Part shown: positions 43,686-51,433 of the stretch, piece by piece
Position numbering within the stretch: the first letter of the stretch is position 1
Layout of the letters: the number at the start of each line of letters is the position of its first letter
Origin: DATLLN01 sp963720885
GTDB lineage: Bacteria > Actinomycetota > Thermoleophilia > Gaiellales > JAICJC01
NCBI GenBank assembly: GCA_963720885.1
Contig: CAVRGW010000005.1
Coordinates: 620,001 to 684,000, forward strand
DNA length: 64,000 nucleotides
Reading direction: 5' to 3'
The notes under the pieces: generated by a model
The model's input: the letters and a program-made list of their open reading frames with translations, nothing else
The model's database searches: none
Told to the model about the DNA's origin: nothing
Made by a program: the position numbers and the translations under genes

Positions 43686-44572
43686 ATGGTCAGCACGGCC
43701 AGCACGCTCTCCTCGAGCGCGCCCAGGTCGTAGCCGCCCTCGAGGACGAACACCTGGCCGGAGCCGATGTCGGCGACCGATTCGGTCATCCGCGCGAACG
43801 CGCCGGCGGTCAGCCCGAGAGAGCACAGCGGGTCGTCCCGGTGGGCGTCGAAGCCCGCGGAGACGATCAGCAGGTCGGGTGCGAACGACCGCACGGCAGG
43901 CAACGCGACCTGGTCGAACAGCTCCAGGTAGTCGGCCTCACCGATGCCAGCCGGCACCGGGACGTTGACGGTGGCGCCCTCGCCGGCTCCGGCGCCGCGT
44001 TCATCGGCAGCCCCCGTCCCGGGGAAGAACGGCCATTGGTGGAGGCTGACGTAGAGCACCGACGGGTCGTCGTAGAAGATTGCCTGGGTGCCGTTGCCGT
44101 GGTGGGCGTCCCAGTCGAGGACCGCCACGCGGGCCGCCGAGCTGCGGCGGGCGTGCGCGGCGGCGACGGCCGCGTGGTTGATCAGGCAGAACCCCATCGC
44201 CCTCGCGCGCTCGGCGTGGTGCCCCGGCGGGCGGCCGCCGCAGAACGCCCGCTCGATCTCGCCGTCGATCACGGCGTCAACGGCCGCCAGAGCGGCTCCG
44301 GACGCCAGCACGGCGGCGCGGAAGCTGACGTCGTTGACGGCCGTGTCGGGGTCGAGGTGGCCGCCTCCGAACGCCGCCAGTCGCTCGACGGCGGACAGGT
44401 AGGCGGCGTCGTGCACCTGCTCGAGGTCGCCCCTGGACGCCTCCTGAGCCGGTTCCACGGGCGCTCCGGCGGCCGCCACCGCCCGTTCCACGGCGGCGTA
44501 GCGGGCGGGCCGCTCCGGGTGGCCGTAGCCCGGGTCGTGACCCTCGAACAGGGGGTGCATGTAACAGCGCAT
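43682..44572 (-). CDS. histone-deacetylase-family (AcuC/acetylpolyamine amidohydrolase-like) hydrolase
   Basis: 296 residues. Zinc hydrolase motifs are intact: the His pair in CGGRPPGHHAERARAMGFCL, Asp/His metal ligands in VAVLDWDAHHGNGTQAIFYD, Asp in LLIVSAGFDAHRDDPL and the tyrosine motif FVLEGGYDLGAL. Bacterial members deacetylate acetyl-CoA synthetase (AcuC), polyamines or other small amides. The start is ATG 44572 (MRCYMHPLFEGHDPGYGHPE). It converges on the cupin gene with a 4-bp CTAG overlap. Confidence 0.88.
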   Translation of the reverse strand: MRCYMHPLFEGHDPGYGHPERPARYAAVERAVAAAGAPVEPAQEASRGDLEQVHDAAYLSAVERLAAFGGGHLDPDTAVNDVSFRAAVLASGAALAAVDAVIDGEIERAFCGGRPPGHHAERARAMGFCLINHAAVAAAHARRSSAARVAVLDWDAHHGNGTQAIFYDDPSVLYVSLHQWPFFPGTGAADERGAGAGEGATVNVPVPAGIGEADYLELFDQVALPAVRSFAPDLLIVSAGFDAHRDDPLCSLGLTAGAFARMTESVADIGSGQVFVLEGGYDLGALEESVLAVLTI

Positions 44573-44747
44573 GAGGCGAGTTTGTGACGCCGCCGATTGG
44601 GGTACCGATCCGGAGATCCGCTGGTATTCGCCGGAAAAATGGGCGAAGTTAACGGCACCTTAACATTCGGGGCCCAAAATGACGGGTCGAATTCGGCATA
44701 ATAGTGCCTGAGCCCGTGCCCAGCTTGTAACAGCCGAGGAGCCGTTC

Positions 44748-45176
44748 ATGTATCGATTCAGCCGCGCCATCTTCGTTGAGATCAAGGATCTGGTCGACCC
44801 GCACCCGGACACGATCAGCGTTCCCGAAGCGAAGCGGCACGTGCTGACGTCGTGCGAGGCGACCATCGAGCGCCTGGCCCGCGACCCGCACTACTTCGCG
44901 CGGCCCAGCCAGAGCCTGTTCCAGGAAGTCCGTCACCTGTTCTCGATCTCGAACCAGGCCCGTGTGTACGGGTCGATCGACCGCCACATCCACAACGCGG
45001 TCACGTACATCCTCGAGGAGATCGAGCGCTCGGGCGAGGGCGTCGCCGTTTGCAAGGCGACCACGCGCAAGGGCAAGCCGTGCCAGCGCACGCCGCTGCC
45101 CAGCCGCGACTACTGCCCGTCGCACCAGCATCTCGAGGAGCGGCCGGTCAGCTCCTCGTCCGCCGTCGCTGCGTAG
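44748..45176 (+). CDS. hypothetical protein with a C-terminal CxnCxnCxxxH zinc-binding motif
   Basis: 142 residues. The first 100 are helical (AKRHVLTSCEATIERLARDP, RIHNAVTYILEEIERSGEG-like stretch). The end has CKATTRKGKPCQRTPLPS, then RDYCPSHQ, a small zinc-finger-like motif seen in bacterial proteins of the DUF5763 type. It may bind nucleic acid, but this is inference. ATG 44748 has GAGGAG 9 bases upstream. The 175-bp gap before it is AT-rich, with CATAAT at 44697 as a possible -10. The gene ends two bases before the dinB stop on the other strand. Confidence 0.65.
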   Translation: MYRFSRAIFVEIKDLVDPHPDTISVPEAKRHVLTSCEATIERLARDPHYFARPSQSLFQEVRHLFSISNQARVYGSIDRHIHNAVTYILEEIERSGEGVAVCKATTRKGKPCQRTPLPSRDYCPSHQHLEERPVSSSSAVAA

Positions 45177-45177
45177 C

Positions 45178-46221
45178 TCAGCTGTCGAGCAGCGTCAGCT
45201 GCACGTGACGCTCGAAACCTGAGACGCCGACGCCGATCAGCCGCAGCGCGTCGGGCCTGTCGTCCAGCGCGCGGTCGAGCAGCGCGCATGCCAGCGTCGC
45301 GATCCGCTCGGCGTCGTCGAAGCCGACGGCCGCGCTCTGCGACCGCGTGACGATCGAGAAGTCGGGATAGCGGAGCTTCGTGGTGACCGTCCGCGCGACC
45401 ATCTCCTTGCGGCGCAGCGCCTCCGCCAGCTCGATGGCCATCGGCCGCAGCCGGTCATGCAGCTCGCCGCGGTCGTGGAGATCACGCTCGAACGTCTCCT
45501 CCACCGACATCGAGACTGCCGCGGACGGCTCGCCGGAGACGATCCGCGGATCGATCCCCCGGGCGCGGTCGCGCAGCTCCTCCCCCACCTTTCCAGGCAT
45601 CAGCTCGCGCAGCCGGCCGTCGTCCAGCGACGCCAGCGCGCCGATCGTCTGGATGCCGGCGTCGCGGAGCCGGCGCTCGCTCTTGGGGCCGACGCCCGGC
45701 AGCTTGCGCACGTCGAGCGGCGCCAGGAACGCGGCCTCCTCGCCCGACGGGACGTACATGATGCCGCCCGGCTTGCGCATGTCCGACGCGATCTTGGCGA
45801 CCACCTTGCACGAGGCGACGCCGAGCGACGACGACAGCCGCAACTGGGCGCGGATCGCCTGCTGGATGCGCCCCGCCTCCTCCGGCGGGTCGCCGTCGGG
45901 CAGCACCAGATACCCCTCGTCGATGCCGATCTGCTCGACCACCGGCGCCAGCTCGCCGACCAGCCCCCAGACGCGCCGCGACCAGTCGCGGTATTCGCGG
46001 TGGTCGGGCCTCACGAAGACGACATCGGGGCAGCGGCGCAGCGCCTCGGCGCTCGACATGGCGCTGCGGATCCCGTGCTTGCGCGCCTCGTAGCTGGCGG
46101 TGGCAACCACGCCCCGGCCGTGCGGATCGCCGCCGACGACCAGGGGCTTGCCGCGGAGCTCCGGCCGACGATGCAGCTCGACCGCGGCGTAGAACGCATC
46201 GAGATCGAGATGGGCGATCAC
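45178..46221 (-). CDS. dinB: DNA polymerase IV (Y-family translesion polymerase)
   Basis: 347 residues. Catalytic Asp in IAHLDLDAFYAAVELHRRPE, the Asp-Glu pair in QIGIDEGYLVL, the thumb segment VRKLPGVGPKSERRLRDAGI with a helix-hairpin-helix, and a little-finger domain (MSVEETFERDLHDRGELHDR). The C-terminal LIGVGVSGFERHVQLTLLDS holds a clamp-binding-like QLTLL. It copies past damaged bases at low fidelity. GTG 46221 has AGGGG four bases upstream. It is divergent from the PafBC damage regulator across 74 bp, a sensible functional pairing. Confidence 0.9.
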   Translation of the reverse strand: MIAHLDLDAFYAAVELHRRPELRGKPLVVGGDPHGRGVVATASYEARKHGIRSAMSSAEALRRCPDVVFVRPDHREYRDWSRRVWGLVGELAPVVEQIGIDEGYLVLPDGDPPEEAGRIQQAIRAQLRLSSSLGVASCKVVAKIASDMRKPGGIMYVPSGEEAAFLAPLDVRKLPGVGPKSERRLRDAGIQTIGALASLDDGRLRELMPGKVGEELRDRARGIDPRIVSGEPSAAVSMSVEETFERDLHDRGELHDRLRPMAIELAEALRRKEMVARTVTTKLRYPDFSIVTRSQSAAVGFDDAERIATLACALLDRALDDRPDALRLIGVGVSGFERHVQLTLLDS

Positions 46222-46229
46222 GACCCCTG

Positions 46230-46252
46230 AGCATATTTCGGCACACGGCTGT
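46230..46252 (-). promoter_or_regulatory. possible PafBC-type promoter of dinB
   Basis: Minus strand: ACAGCCGTG, exactly 8 bases, then TATGCT. PafBC-dependent (RecA-NDp) promoters are described as a TTGTCRGTG-like box, 8 bases and TANNNT. Spacing, -10 and the CxGTG end agree; the 5' half of the box does not. A weak candidate, supported mainly by the neighbouring pafBC gene. Confidence 0.3.
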
Positions 46253-46295
46253 GAGCCACCCGCCTTCCCCGCCCCGGTAGACTGCACCCTTAGCC

Positions 46296-48350
46296 TTGAC
46301 GCACGACGCCGACAAGCTCATCCGCCAGCTCTCGCTGGTGGCGTACCTGATGGCGGAGCAGCGTCCGGTCACCGCACGAGACGTCAAGAACAACGTCGAG
46401 GGCTACGCGAACATGGGCGACGAAGCGTTCGCGCGCCGCTACTACGCGGACCGGGCAGAGCTCCAGGGCCTTGGCGTGCCCATCACCTCGGGCCGTGACG
46501 AGTTCACCGGCGAGGAGCTCTACACGCTGCGCGAGGAGCAGTACTTCCTGCCGCCGATCGACCTCAACGACCAGGAGCTGGCCGCACTGCTCAACTGTCT
46601 GGGCATGCTGGACGGCCAGTTCGCGTACGCCGAGCCCCTGCGGCTCGCGCTGCAGAACCTCGCGCTCGGCCGCCACGTCTCCGCAGACCCGGGGTCGGAC
46701 TCCGTGCGCGTCAACCTGCTGGGCAGCGTGTACACGCCGGAGATCGCGCAGCGTCTGGCGAAGCTCGAGCTCGCGATCTCGAAGCAGCGAACGGTGCGGT
46801 TCAGTTACCGCTCGCTGGGCGGCGGCGAGCGCCGCGAGCGCCAGATCAATCCTTACGGCCTGTTCGAGCTGAACAGCGTCTGGTACGTGATCGGCGACGA
46901 TCTCGAGGTGCCGGAGGAGGAGCCGCGGCGCAAGACGTACCGCGTATCGCGGATGGGCAGCGAGATCAAGTTCGCCACCCGCCGCGAGCGGGACTTCCGG
47001 ATCCCCGCCGACTTCGACGTCAACGCCTACCGCGACCGGCTGTCCTGGCAGCTGGGCGACGAGACCGAGGGCGAGGCGGTGCTCTGGATCGCCCCCGACA
47101 GCACGTTCGTCGCCCGCCGGCTGTACGGCCGGCGCAGCGAGATCACCGAGCACGATGACGGCTCGGCGACGCTGGTCACCGAGTACACCGACCTGGAACC
47201 GCTGTCCCAGCTGGTGCTCCAGCACCTCGGACAGGTGCGGCCGGTCGAGCCGCCTGAGCTGGCGCGGATGGTCGAGAAGGATCTCAAGCGGATCGTCCGC
47301 CTGCACAAGGGCCGGCCGTCGCACGCGACGCCCGAACCGCGAGCCGAGCACTCGGCGCCGCAGAGCTCCGCCCGCGCTCAGGGGCCGGTCGCACCGGAGC
47401 GGTTCGCGCTGCTCCAGGCGCTGCTCGCATTCCTGCTCGAGCGGTGCGGCGACGAGACATCCGCCACCGTTTCCTCGGCGGACATCCGCGAGCGCTTCCG
47501 GCTCACCCAGGGCGAGCTCGAGGAGCACCTCGACCTGCTCAACCTGGTCAACTTCGGCGGCGGCTGCTACGCGGTCTACTGCGCGACGGACAACGGCTCG
47601 GTGCACGTCGACAAGGAGCTGTACGGCGACACCTTCCGCCGCCCGGCGCGGCTGTCGCCGCTCGAGGCAAAGGCGCTGATCCGCGCGCTGGACGTCGTCG
47701 CGCCGCTGATCGCCGCCGAGGCGCACACGACGCTCGCCTCCGTGCGCGACAAGGTGCAGGCGTCGTTCGGCGACTACTCGATGCGCGACACGCCGTCACC
47801 GGCCCCGTCGCTCGACGAGGAGTCGACCGTCACCGTGCTCAACCAGGCGGTGCGCGACAAGCTGGTGACGCGGATCCGCTACCTCTCCCGCTCGAGCGGC
47901 GAGTACTCCGAGCGGGCGATCGAGCCGCACCTGCTGCACCGCGACGAGACCGGCTGGTACGTCGAGGCGTGGGATCTCTCCAAGGAGGCGCGGCGCACGT
48001 TCAAGGTGCAGTACGTCGAGCGCGCCGAGATCATCGGCCAGCGCTTCGAGCCGCGGCTGGAGATGCAGGATCTGACCAACGGCCTGGACAGCGAGGCCGG
48101 CACGGCCCGCATCCTCTACACCGGGCACACGGCGGAGCTCGAGCTGGAGCGGCCGACGTCGATCGAGCCGGCGGCCGAGGGCGGCGCCGTCGCGACGGTG
48201 CCGTACGGCTCGGTGCGCTGGCTGCTCTCCAAGGTGCTGTCGCACCGCGGTCAGGCCGAGGTGCTCGGCCCTGACTGGCTACGCGAGGCCGTCCGCGATC
48301 AGGCCGAGTCGCTGCTCACGACGGCCGAGCCCGAGCCCGCTCGCGGCTGA
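46296..48350 (+). CDS. pafBC: fused PafB-PafC WYL-domain DNA-damage regulator
   Basis: 684 residues made of two similar halves. Each has an N-terminal winged-helix-like region (LIRQLSLVAYLMAEQRPVTA; RFALLQALLAFLLERCGDET) and a WYL domain (SKQRTVRFSYRSLGGGERRE, NPYGLFELNSVWYVIGDDLE; KLVTRIRYLSRSSGEYSERA, IEPHLLHRDETGWYVEAWDL). In most actinobacteria PafB and PafC are separate adjacent genes that form a heterodimer activating the LexA-independent SOS response; natural fusions are known. The charged linker lies near residues 340-370. Start is TTG 46296, twelve bases after TAGACT. dinB is divergent; the 3' end overlaps queG by 35 bp. Confidence 0.88.
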   Translation: MTHDADKLIRQLSLVAYLMAEQRPVTARDVKNNVEGYANMGDEAFARRYYADRAELQGLGVPITSGRDEFTGEELYTLREEQYFLPPIDLNDQELAALLNCLGMLDGQFAYAEPLRLALQNLALGRHVSADPGSDSVRVNLLGSVYTPEIAQRLAKLELAISKQRTVRFSYRSLGGGERRERQINPYGLFELNSVWYVIGDDLEVPEEEPRRKTYRVSRMGSEIKFATRRERDFRIPADFDVNAYRDRLSWQLGDETEGEAVLWIAPDSTFVARRLYGRRSEITEHDDGSATLVTEYTDLEPLSQLVLQHLGQVRPVEPPELARMVEKDLKRIVRLHKGRPSHATPEPRAEHSAPQSSARAQGPVAPERFALLQALLAFLLERCGDETSATVSSADIRERFRLTQGELEEHLDLLNLVNFGGGCYAVYCATDNGSVHVDKELYGDTFRRPARLSPLEAKALIRALDVVAPLIAAEAHTTLASVRDKVQASFGDYSMRDTPSPAPSLDEESTVTVLNQAVRDKLVTRIRYLSRSSGEYSERAIEPHLLHRDETGWYVEAWDLSKEARRTFKVQYVERAEIIGQRFEPRLEMQDLTNGLDSEAGTARILYTGHTAELELERPTSIEPAAEGGAVATVPYGSVRWLLSKVLSHRGQAEVLGPDWLREAVRDQAESLLTTAEPEPARG

Positions 48351-49284
48351 CGTTCGCCAGCGCGACGCGGGCGTTTCGCTGGAGATGGCGGCCGTCGAGG
48401 TCGGGCACGTAGAGCCTGCGGTAGCGCTCAGCGAGCCGATCCGGCGGCGACTCCAGCCAGTCGGCGAGCCGCGGGAAGACGTCGTCGACGTCGTCCGGCT
48501 CGAGCTCGCCGGCCCGGCGCTCGGCGCCGCGATTCCACGGACACACGTCCTGGCAGATGTCGCAGCCGTAGACCCGGTCCTCGAACGCCTCGGCGAACGG
48601 CAGCTCCTCCAGCCGCGACTGCGACAGGTAGGAGAGGCAGAGCCGTGCGTCGAGGGCTCCTTCCTCGAGGATCGCCCCGGTCGGGCAGGCGTCGATGCAG
48701 GCCCGGCACTCGCCGCAGGCGTCCCAGGCCGCGGTCTCGGCGTCGGCGTGGGTCGCGGCGAGCTCGGCGTCGGTGACCAGCACCCCGAGCACGACCCACG
48801 AGCCGTGGCGGCGGGTGATCGCCATCGTGTTCTTCCCGGGGACAGCGATGCCCGACCGGACGGCGGCCTCGCGGTCGACGTGCCAGTTGGCGTCGACGTG
48901 GACGACGAACCGCGCACCGCTGAGCCCACGCAGGTGCTCGCCCAGCGCCCGCAGCCGGTCTCGCAGCACGGCGTACTCGTCGCGGCGGGTGTACCGCGGC
49001 AGCCGTCCGCGCGGCTCGTCGCCGGGCTTGGCCGGCTCGGGGCGCGCGTAGCTGTGCGCCACGGCCACCACGGAGCGGGCATCGCGCAACAGCAGCTCGG
49101 GATGGCACGAGCGGTCGGGGCGGCGCATCGTGAATCCCATGTCGGCGAACAAGCCGCGCTCACGGCGTTCGACGATCGTCTGCTCGGCCCGCCGGTACGG
49201 CTCGGCCCGGCAGACGCCGCAGGCGGCGAGCTCCAGGCGTTCGGCCTCGGCCAGGACGGCGGCGGTCAGCTCGCGGGGCTCCAT
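48316..49284 (-). CDS. queG: epoxyqueuosine reductase QueG
   Basis: 322 residues. N-terminal cobalamin-binding region (LELAACGVCRAEPYRRAEQT, MGFTMRRPDRSCHPELLLRD), a central HGSWVVLGVLVTDAEL and two 4Fe-4S motifs: CGECRACIDACPTGAI and GCDICQDVCPWN. This is the standard QueG pattern; the enzyme performs the last step of queuosine synthesis on tRNA. No other queuosine gene is in the window, which is common because organisms may salvage precursors. ATG 49284 starts MEPRELTAAVLAEAERLELA. The 3' end overlaps pafBC convergently. Confidence 0.9.
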   Translation of the reverse strand: MEPRELTAAVLAEAERLELAACGVCRAEPYRRAEQTIVERRERGLFADMGFTMRRPDRSCHPELLLRDARSVVAVAHSYARPEPAKPGDEPRGRLPRYTRRDEYAVLRDRLRALGEHLRGLSGARFVVHVDANWHVDREAAVRSGIAVPGKNTMAITRRHGSWVVLGVLVTDAELAATHADAETAAWDACGECRACIDACPTGAILEEGALDARLCLSYLSQSRLEELPFAEAFEDRVYGCDICQDVCPWNRGAERRAGELEPDDVDDVFPRLADWLESPPDRLAERYRRLYVPDLDGRHLQRNARVALANVSRERARARPS

Positions 49285-49370
49285 CCGGTCACTCTAGACG
49301 TGGAGCCGCAACCGTCCCCGTGCCGATATCGTCCTACCCCCGTGCACCGCAACCGTCAGGGAGACAGCAG

Positions 49371-49964
49371 ATGAGAGGCACAGGCGTCACCGCCACCCGC
49401 GAGCACAGCCTGGCGCGGGACGCCTTGCTGGTTGTCGCCACCGCAGGCATCACCGCCATCGCGGCGCAGATCTCGTTCGGTTATCCCGTGCCGACAACAC
49501 TGCAGACGTTCGCCGTGTTCTCCACGGCGGCCGTGCTCGGCGCCCGCCTGGCCGTCGCCGGCCAGCTCCTCTACCTCGCCGCCGGCGCGATCGGCCTGCC
49601 CGTGTTCGCCGATGGCCTGGGCGGCATCGACCGTTTGACGACCGCCGATCCGCTGCACGCCAGCGGCGGCTACCTGTACGGGTTCGTGCTTGGTGCGCTG
49701 ATCGTCGGGCTCGTCTGCGACCGGTTCGGCCGGAGCTTCTACATCACCGTGCCGGCGATGCTGCTGGCGAGCGTCGCGGTTTACGCCTGCGGTTTGATCT
49801 GGCTGCACCAGGCGATCCCCGTTGCCTGGACGGGCGCCGGCGCCACCGTCCTGCACTACGGCCTGTGGCCCTTCGTCCTCGGCGATCTGGCGAAGATGTT
49901 CGCGGCGGCCGCCGTCGCCGATCCGGCAGCCCCGTGGGGCCGCTGGGTCGACCGCATCCGCTAG
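49371..49964 (+). CDS. bioY: biotin transporter substrate-binding component BioY
   Basis: 197 residues, six hydrophobic helices. BioY features: QISFGYPVPTTLQTFAVFST, GARLAVAGQLLYLAAGAIGL, PVFADGLGG, ASGGYLYGFVLGALIVGLVC and LHYGLWPFVLGDLAKMFAAA. BioY is the S-component of an ECF biotin importer; no ATPase or EcfT gene is adjacent, so it would use a shared or distant module or act alone. ATG 49371 has AGGGAG about eight bases upstream. Its TAG shares CTAG with the convergent methyltransferase stop. Confidence 0.9.
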   Translation: MRGTGVTATREHSLARDALLVVATAGITAIAAQISFGYPVPTTLQTFAVFSTAAVLGARLAVAGQLLYLAAGAIGLPVFADGLGGIDRLTTADPLHASGGYLYGFVLGALIVGLVCDRFGRSFYITVPAMLLASVAVYACGLIWLHQAIPVAWTGAGATVLHYGLWPFVLGDLAKMFAAAAVADPAAPWGRWVDRIR

Positions 49965-51085
49965 CCGGTGCGGCAGACCAGCACGTCCTCGTAGTACTCG
50001 CCCGCGCGCCTGCCGGTGCGCCGATTGACGTGCCGGGTGACGCGCTGCTCCAGCGTCAGGCCGGCGCGCTCGAGGATGTCCGGATAGAGGTCGTGCGAGT
50101 CGTTGACGACGATCACAACGGGGGCGTTCGCCGCCATCGCGGCCGTCGTGTGACGGAGCGTCGCTGCGATCGAGTCGACATAGGCAGCCTGCGCGCGCAG
50201 CGACCGCCCGGCGGCGGCCGCACCGATCTCCTCCCCGCGCCGGTCGTGTAAGCCGAGCAACTCGTAGGCGTAGCGGTGCTGCTCGTGGTAGTCGATCAGT
50301 CCCGGGTAGGGCGGTGAGGTGAGGATTCCGTCCGCCGACTCCGGGAGCCCGACGGCGCGTGCGTCGCCGTGGAGGATGCGCACCGTGCCCTCGCCTCGCT
50401 CGGCGGCGAAGGCGCGGAGGCGGGCGGCGGTGTCGGCCGTGTAACGGCGCAGGAACTTGGCCGCCTCCTCGACCGGCCGGCAGGTGCGCCGGTGCTTGTG
50501 GCACCAGTACTCGCCGGTCGCGGGCTCTCGGGGGAAGTCGAGGTCGAAGTGGGTCGTGGCGCGCGCCGAGCGCGCCGCGCGGGAGAGCACGATGGCGGCG
50601 GCATCCGCTGCCGGTCCGTCGAGCTCCCGGGCGGCGGCGCGGTAGGCGAGCAGGTCGCGCAGGGCGCCCGGCGCGTACCAGCGCTCGAGCCACAGGGTGG
50701 CCGGCTCGCCGGCGGGGTCGATGTGCGCAGCCCGCTCCAGAGTCGCACGCAGAGCCAGCTCGATCTCGGCAGGCGAGGCGTCGGCGGTCTTTACCCGAAC
50801 GAGCAGGCAGTTGAACGCCGAGATGTCGATGCCGGTCGCCTCCATACCGAGCACGCTCGCCTCGACCAGCGTCGTCCCCGACCCCATGAACGGGTCGAGC
50901 ACGCGCTGGCCGGGCGCGAAGCAGCGGCGCAGGAACGCCTCCGCCAGCTGTGGGACGAACTTGCCGAGGTAGGGGTGCAGCCCGTGGACGTGCTTGGTGC
51001 GGTCGGCCTGCGGCAGCGCATCCTCCGACCACGACAGGTCGAGGTCGATCTCGCGGTAGAGCGCGGTCTGGGTGCGGCCCGCCAT
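49961..51085 (-). CDS. site-specific DNA methyltransferase (amino-group type), no adjacent restriction gene
   Basis: 374 residues. The SAM-binding motif I is GQRVLDPFMGSGTTLVEASV, and the catalytic motif IV is ILTSPPYPGLIDYHEQHRYA (SPPY). Motif I comes about 200 residues before motif IV, with the segment between them (GEYWCHKHRRTCRPVEEAAK, cysteine/histidine-rich) likely acting as target recognition. SPPY is usual for N4-cytosine enzymes but also occurs in some N6-adenine ones. The N-terminal HGLHPYLGKFVPQLAEAFLR is typical of solitary methylases. No restriction endonuclease is nearby, so a role in genome modification or regulation is likely. ATG 51085 is the probable start. Confidence 0.82.
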   Translation of the reverse strand: MAGRTQTALYREIDLDLSWSEDALPQADRTKHVHGLHPYLGKFVPQLAEAFLRRCFAPGQRVLDPFMGSGTTLVEASVLGMEATGIDISAFNCLLVRVKTADASPAEIELALRATLERAAHIDPAGEPATLWLERWYAPGALRDLLAYRAAARELDGPAADAAAIVLSRAARSARATTHFDLDFPREPATGEYWCHKHRRTCRPVEEAAKFLRRYTADTAARLRAFAAERGEGTVRILHGDARAVGLPESADGILTSPPYPGLIDYHEQHRYAYELLGLHDRRGEEIGAAAAGRSLRAQAAYVDSIAATLRHTTAAMAANAPVVIVVNDSHDLYPDILERAGLTLEQRVTRHVNRRTGRRAGEYYEDVLVCRTG

Positions 51086-51290
51086 CCGCCGCACGCTACC
51101 GGCGAACCCGGACGGGGCGACCGACCCGTCACGCAACCGTCGACCGCGTCACGAAGCCCGCGCGGATCACCAACGGCGGCACGTTTACTCCGGTACCGGA
51201 GTCCGGCCGTGCGGTGTCGCGCACGCGCGGCGTGTGCCGATCCCGTCGACCGGCGCGCGAAGGCGCAACGATTCGCGCGCGCCGGGCGTT

Positions 51291-51350
51291 GGCCCTGGCA
51301 CTGTGCCCGGCACCGAGCCCGGCACGGCGCCCGGCACCGTGCCCGGCACC
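51291..51350. repeat. five tandem 12-bp units, consensus GNGCCCGGCACC
   Basis: Units: GGCCCTGGCACT, GTGCCCGGCACC, GAGCCCGGCACG, GCGCCCGGCACC, GTGCCCGGCACC. Each unit contains the near-palindrome GTGCCCGGCAC. The reverse complement, with one base changed (GGTGCCTGGCAC), recurs at 62013-62034 and 62207-62228. The repeat lies in the 348-bp gap before the importer operon; apart from it and the promoter/operator at its right end, I see nothing else in that gap. Confidence 0.75.
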
Positions 51351-51398
51351 CCGCGCTGGGCGTTCGGCGGCGCGGCGGGCGGCTGTGGTGGATCACGC

Positions 51399-51427
51399 TT
51401 TGAATCGGTTTCAAAAGTTCGTACACT
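51399..51427 (+). promoter_or_regulatory. promoter with LacI-type operator for the ABC importer operon
   Basis: TTTGAATCGGTTTCAAA (51399-51415) is a near-perfect inverted repeat with the central CG typical of LacI-family operators. It overlaps a -35-like TTGAAT (51400). TACACT (51422-51427) is the -10, 16 bases downstream, and the ATG follows after six bases. Binding would block the promoter. No LacI regulator is encoded in the window. Confidence 0.65.
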
Positions 51428-51433
51428 CTCGCA

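Noticed and set aside
51291..51350. The tandem 12-bp units as a CRISPR array
   Set aside because: There are no spacers between units and no cas genes nearby; it is a simple tandem repeat.
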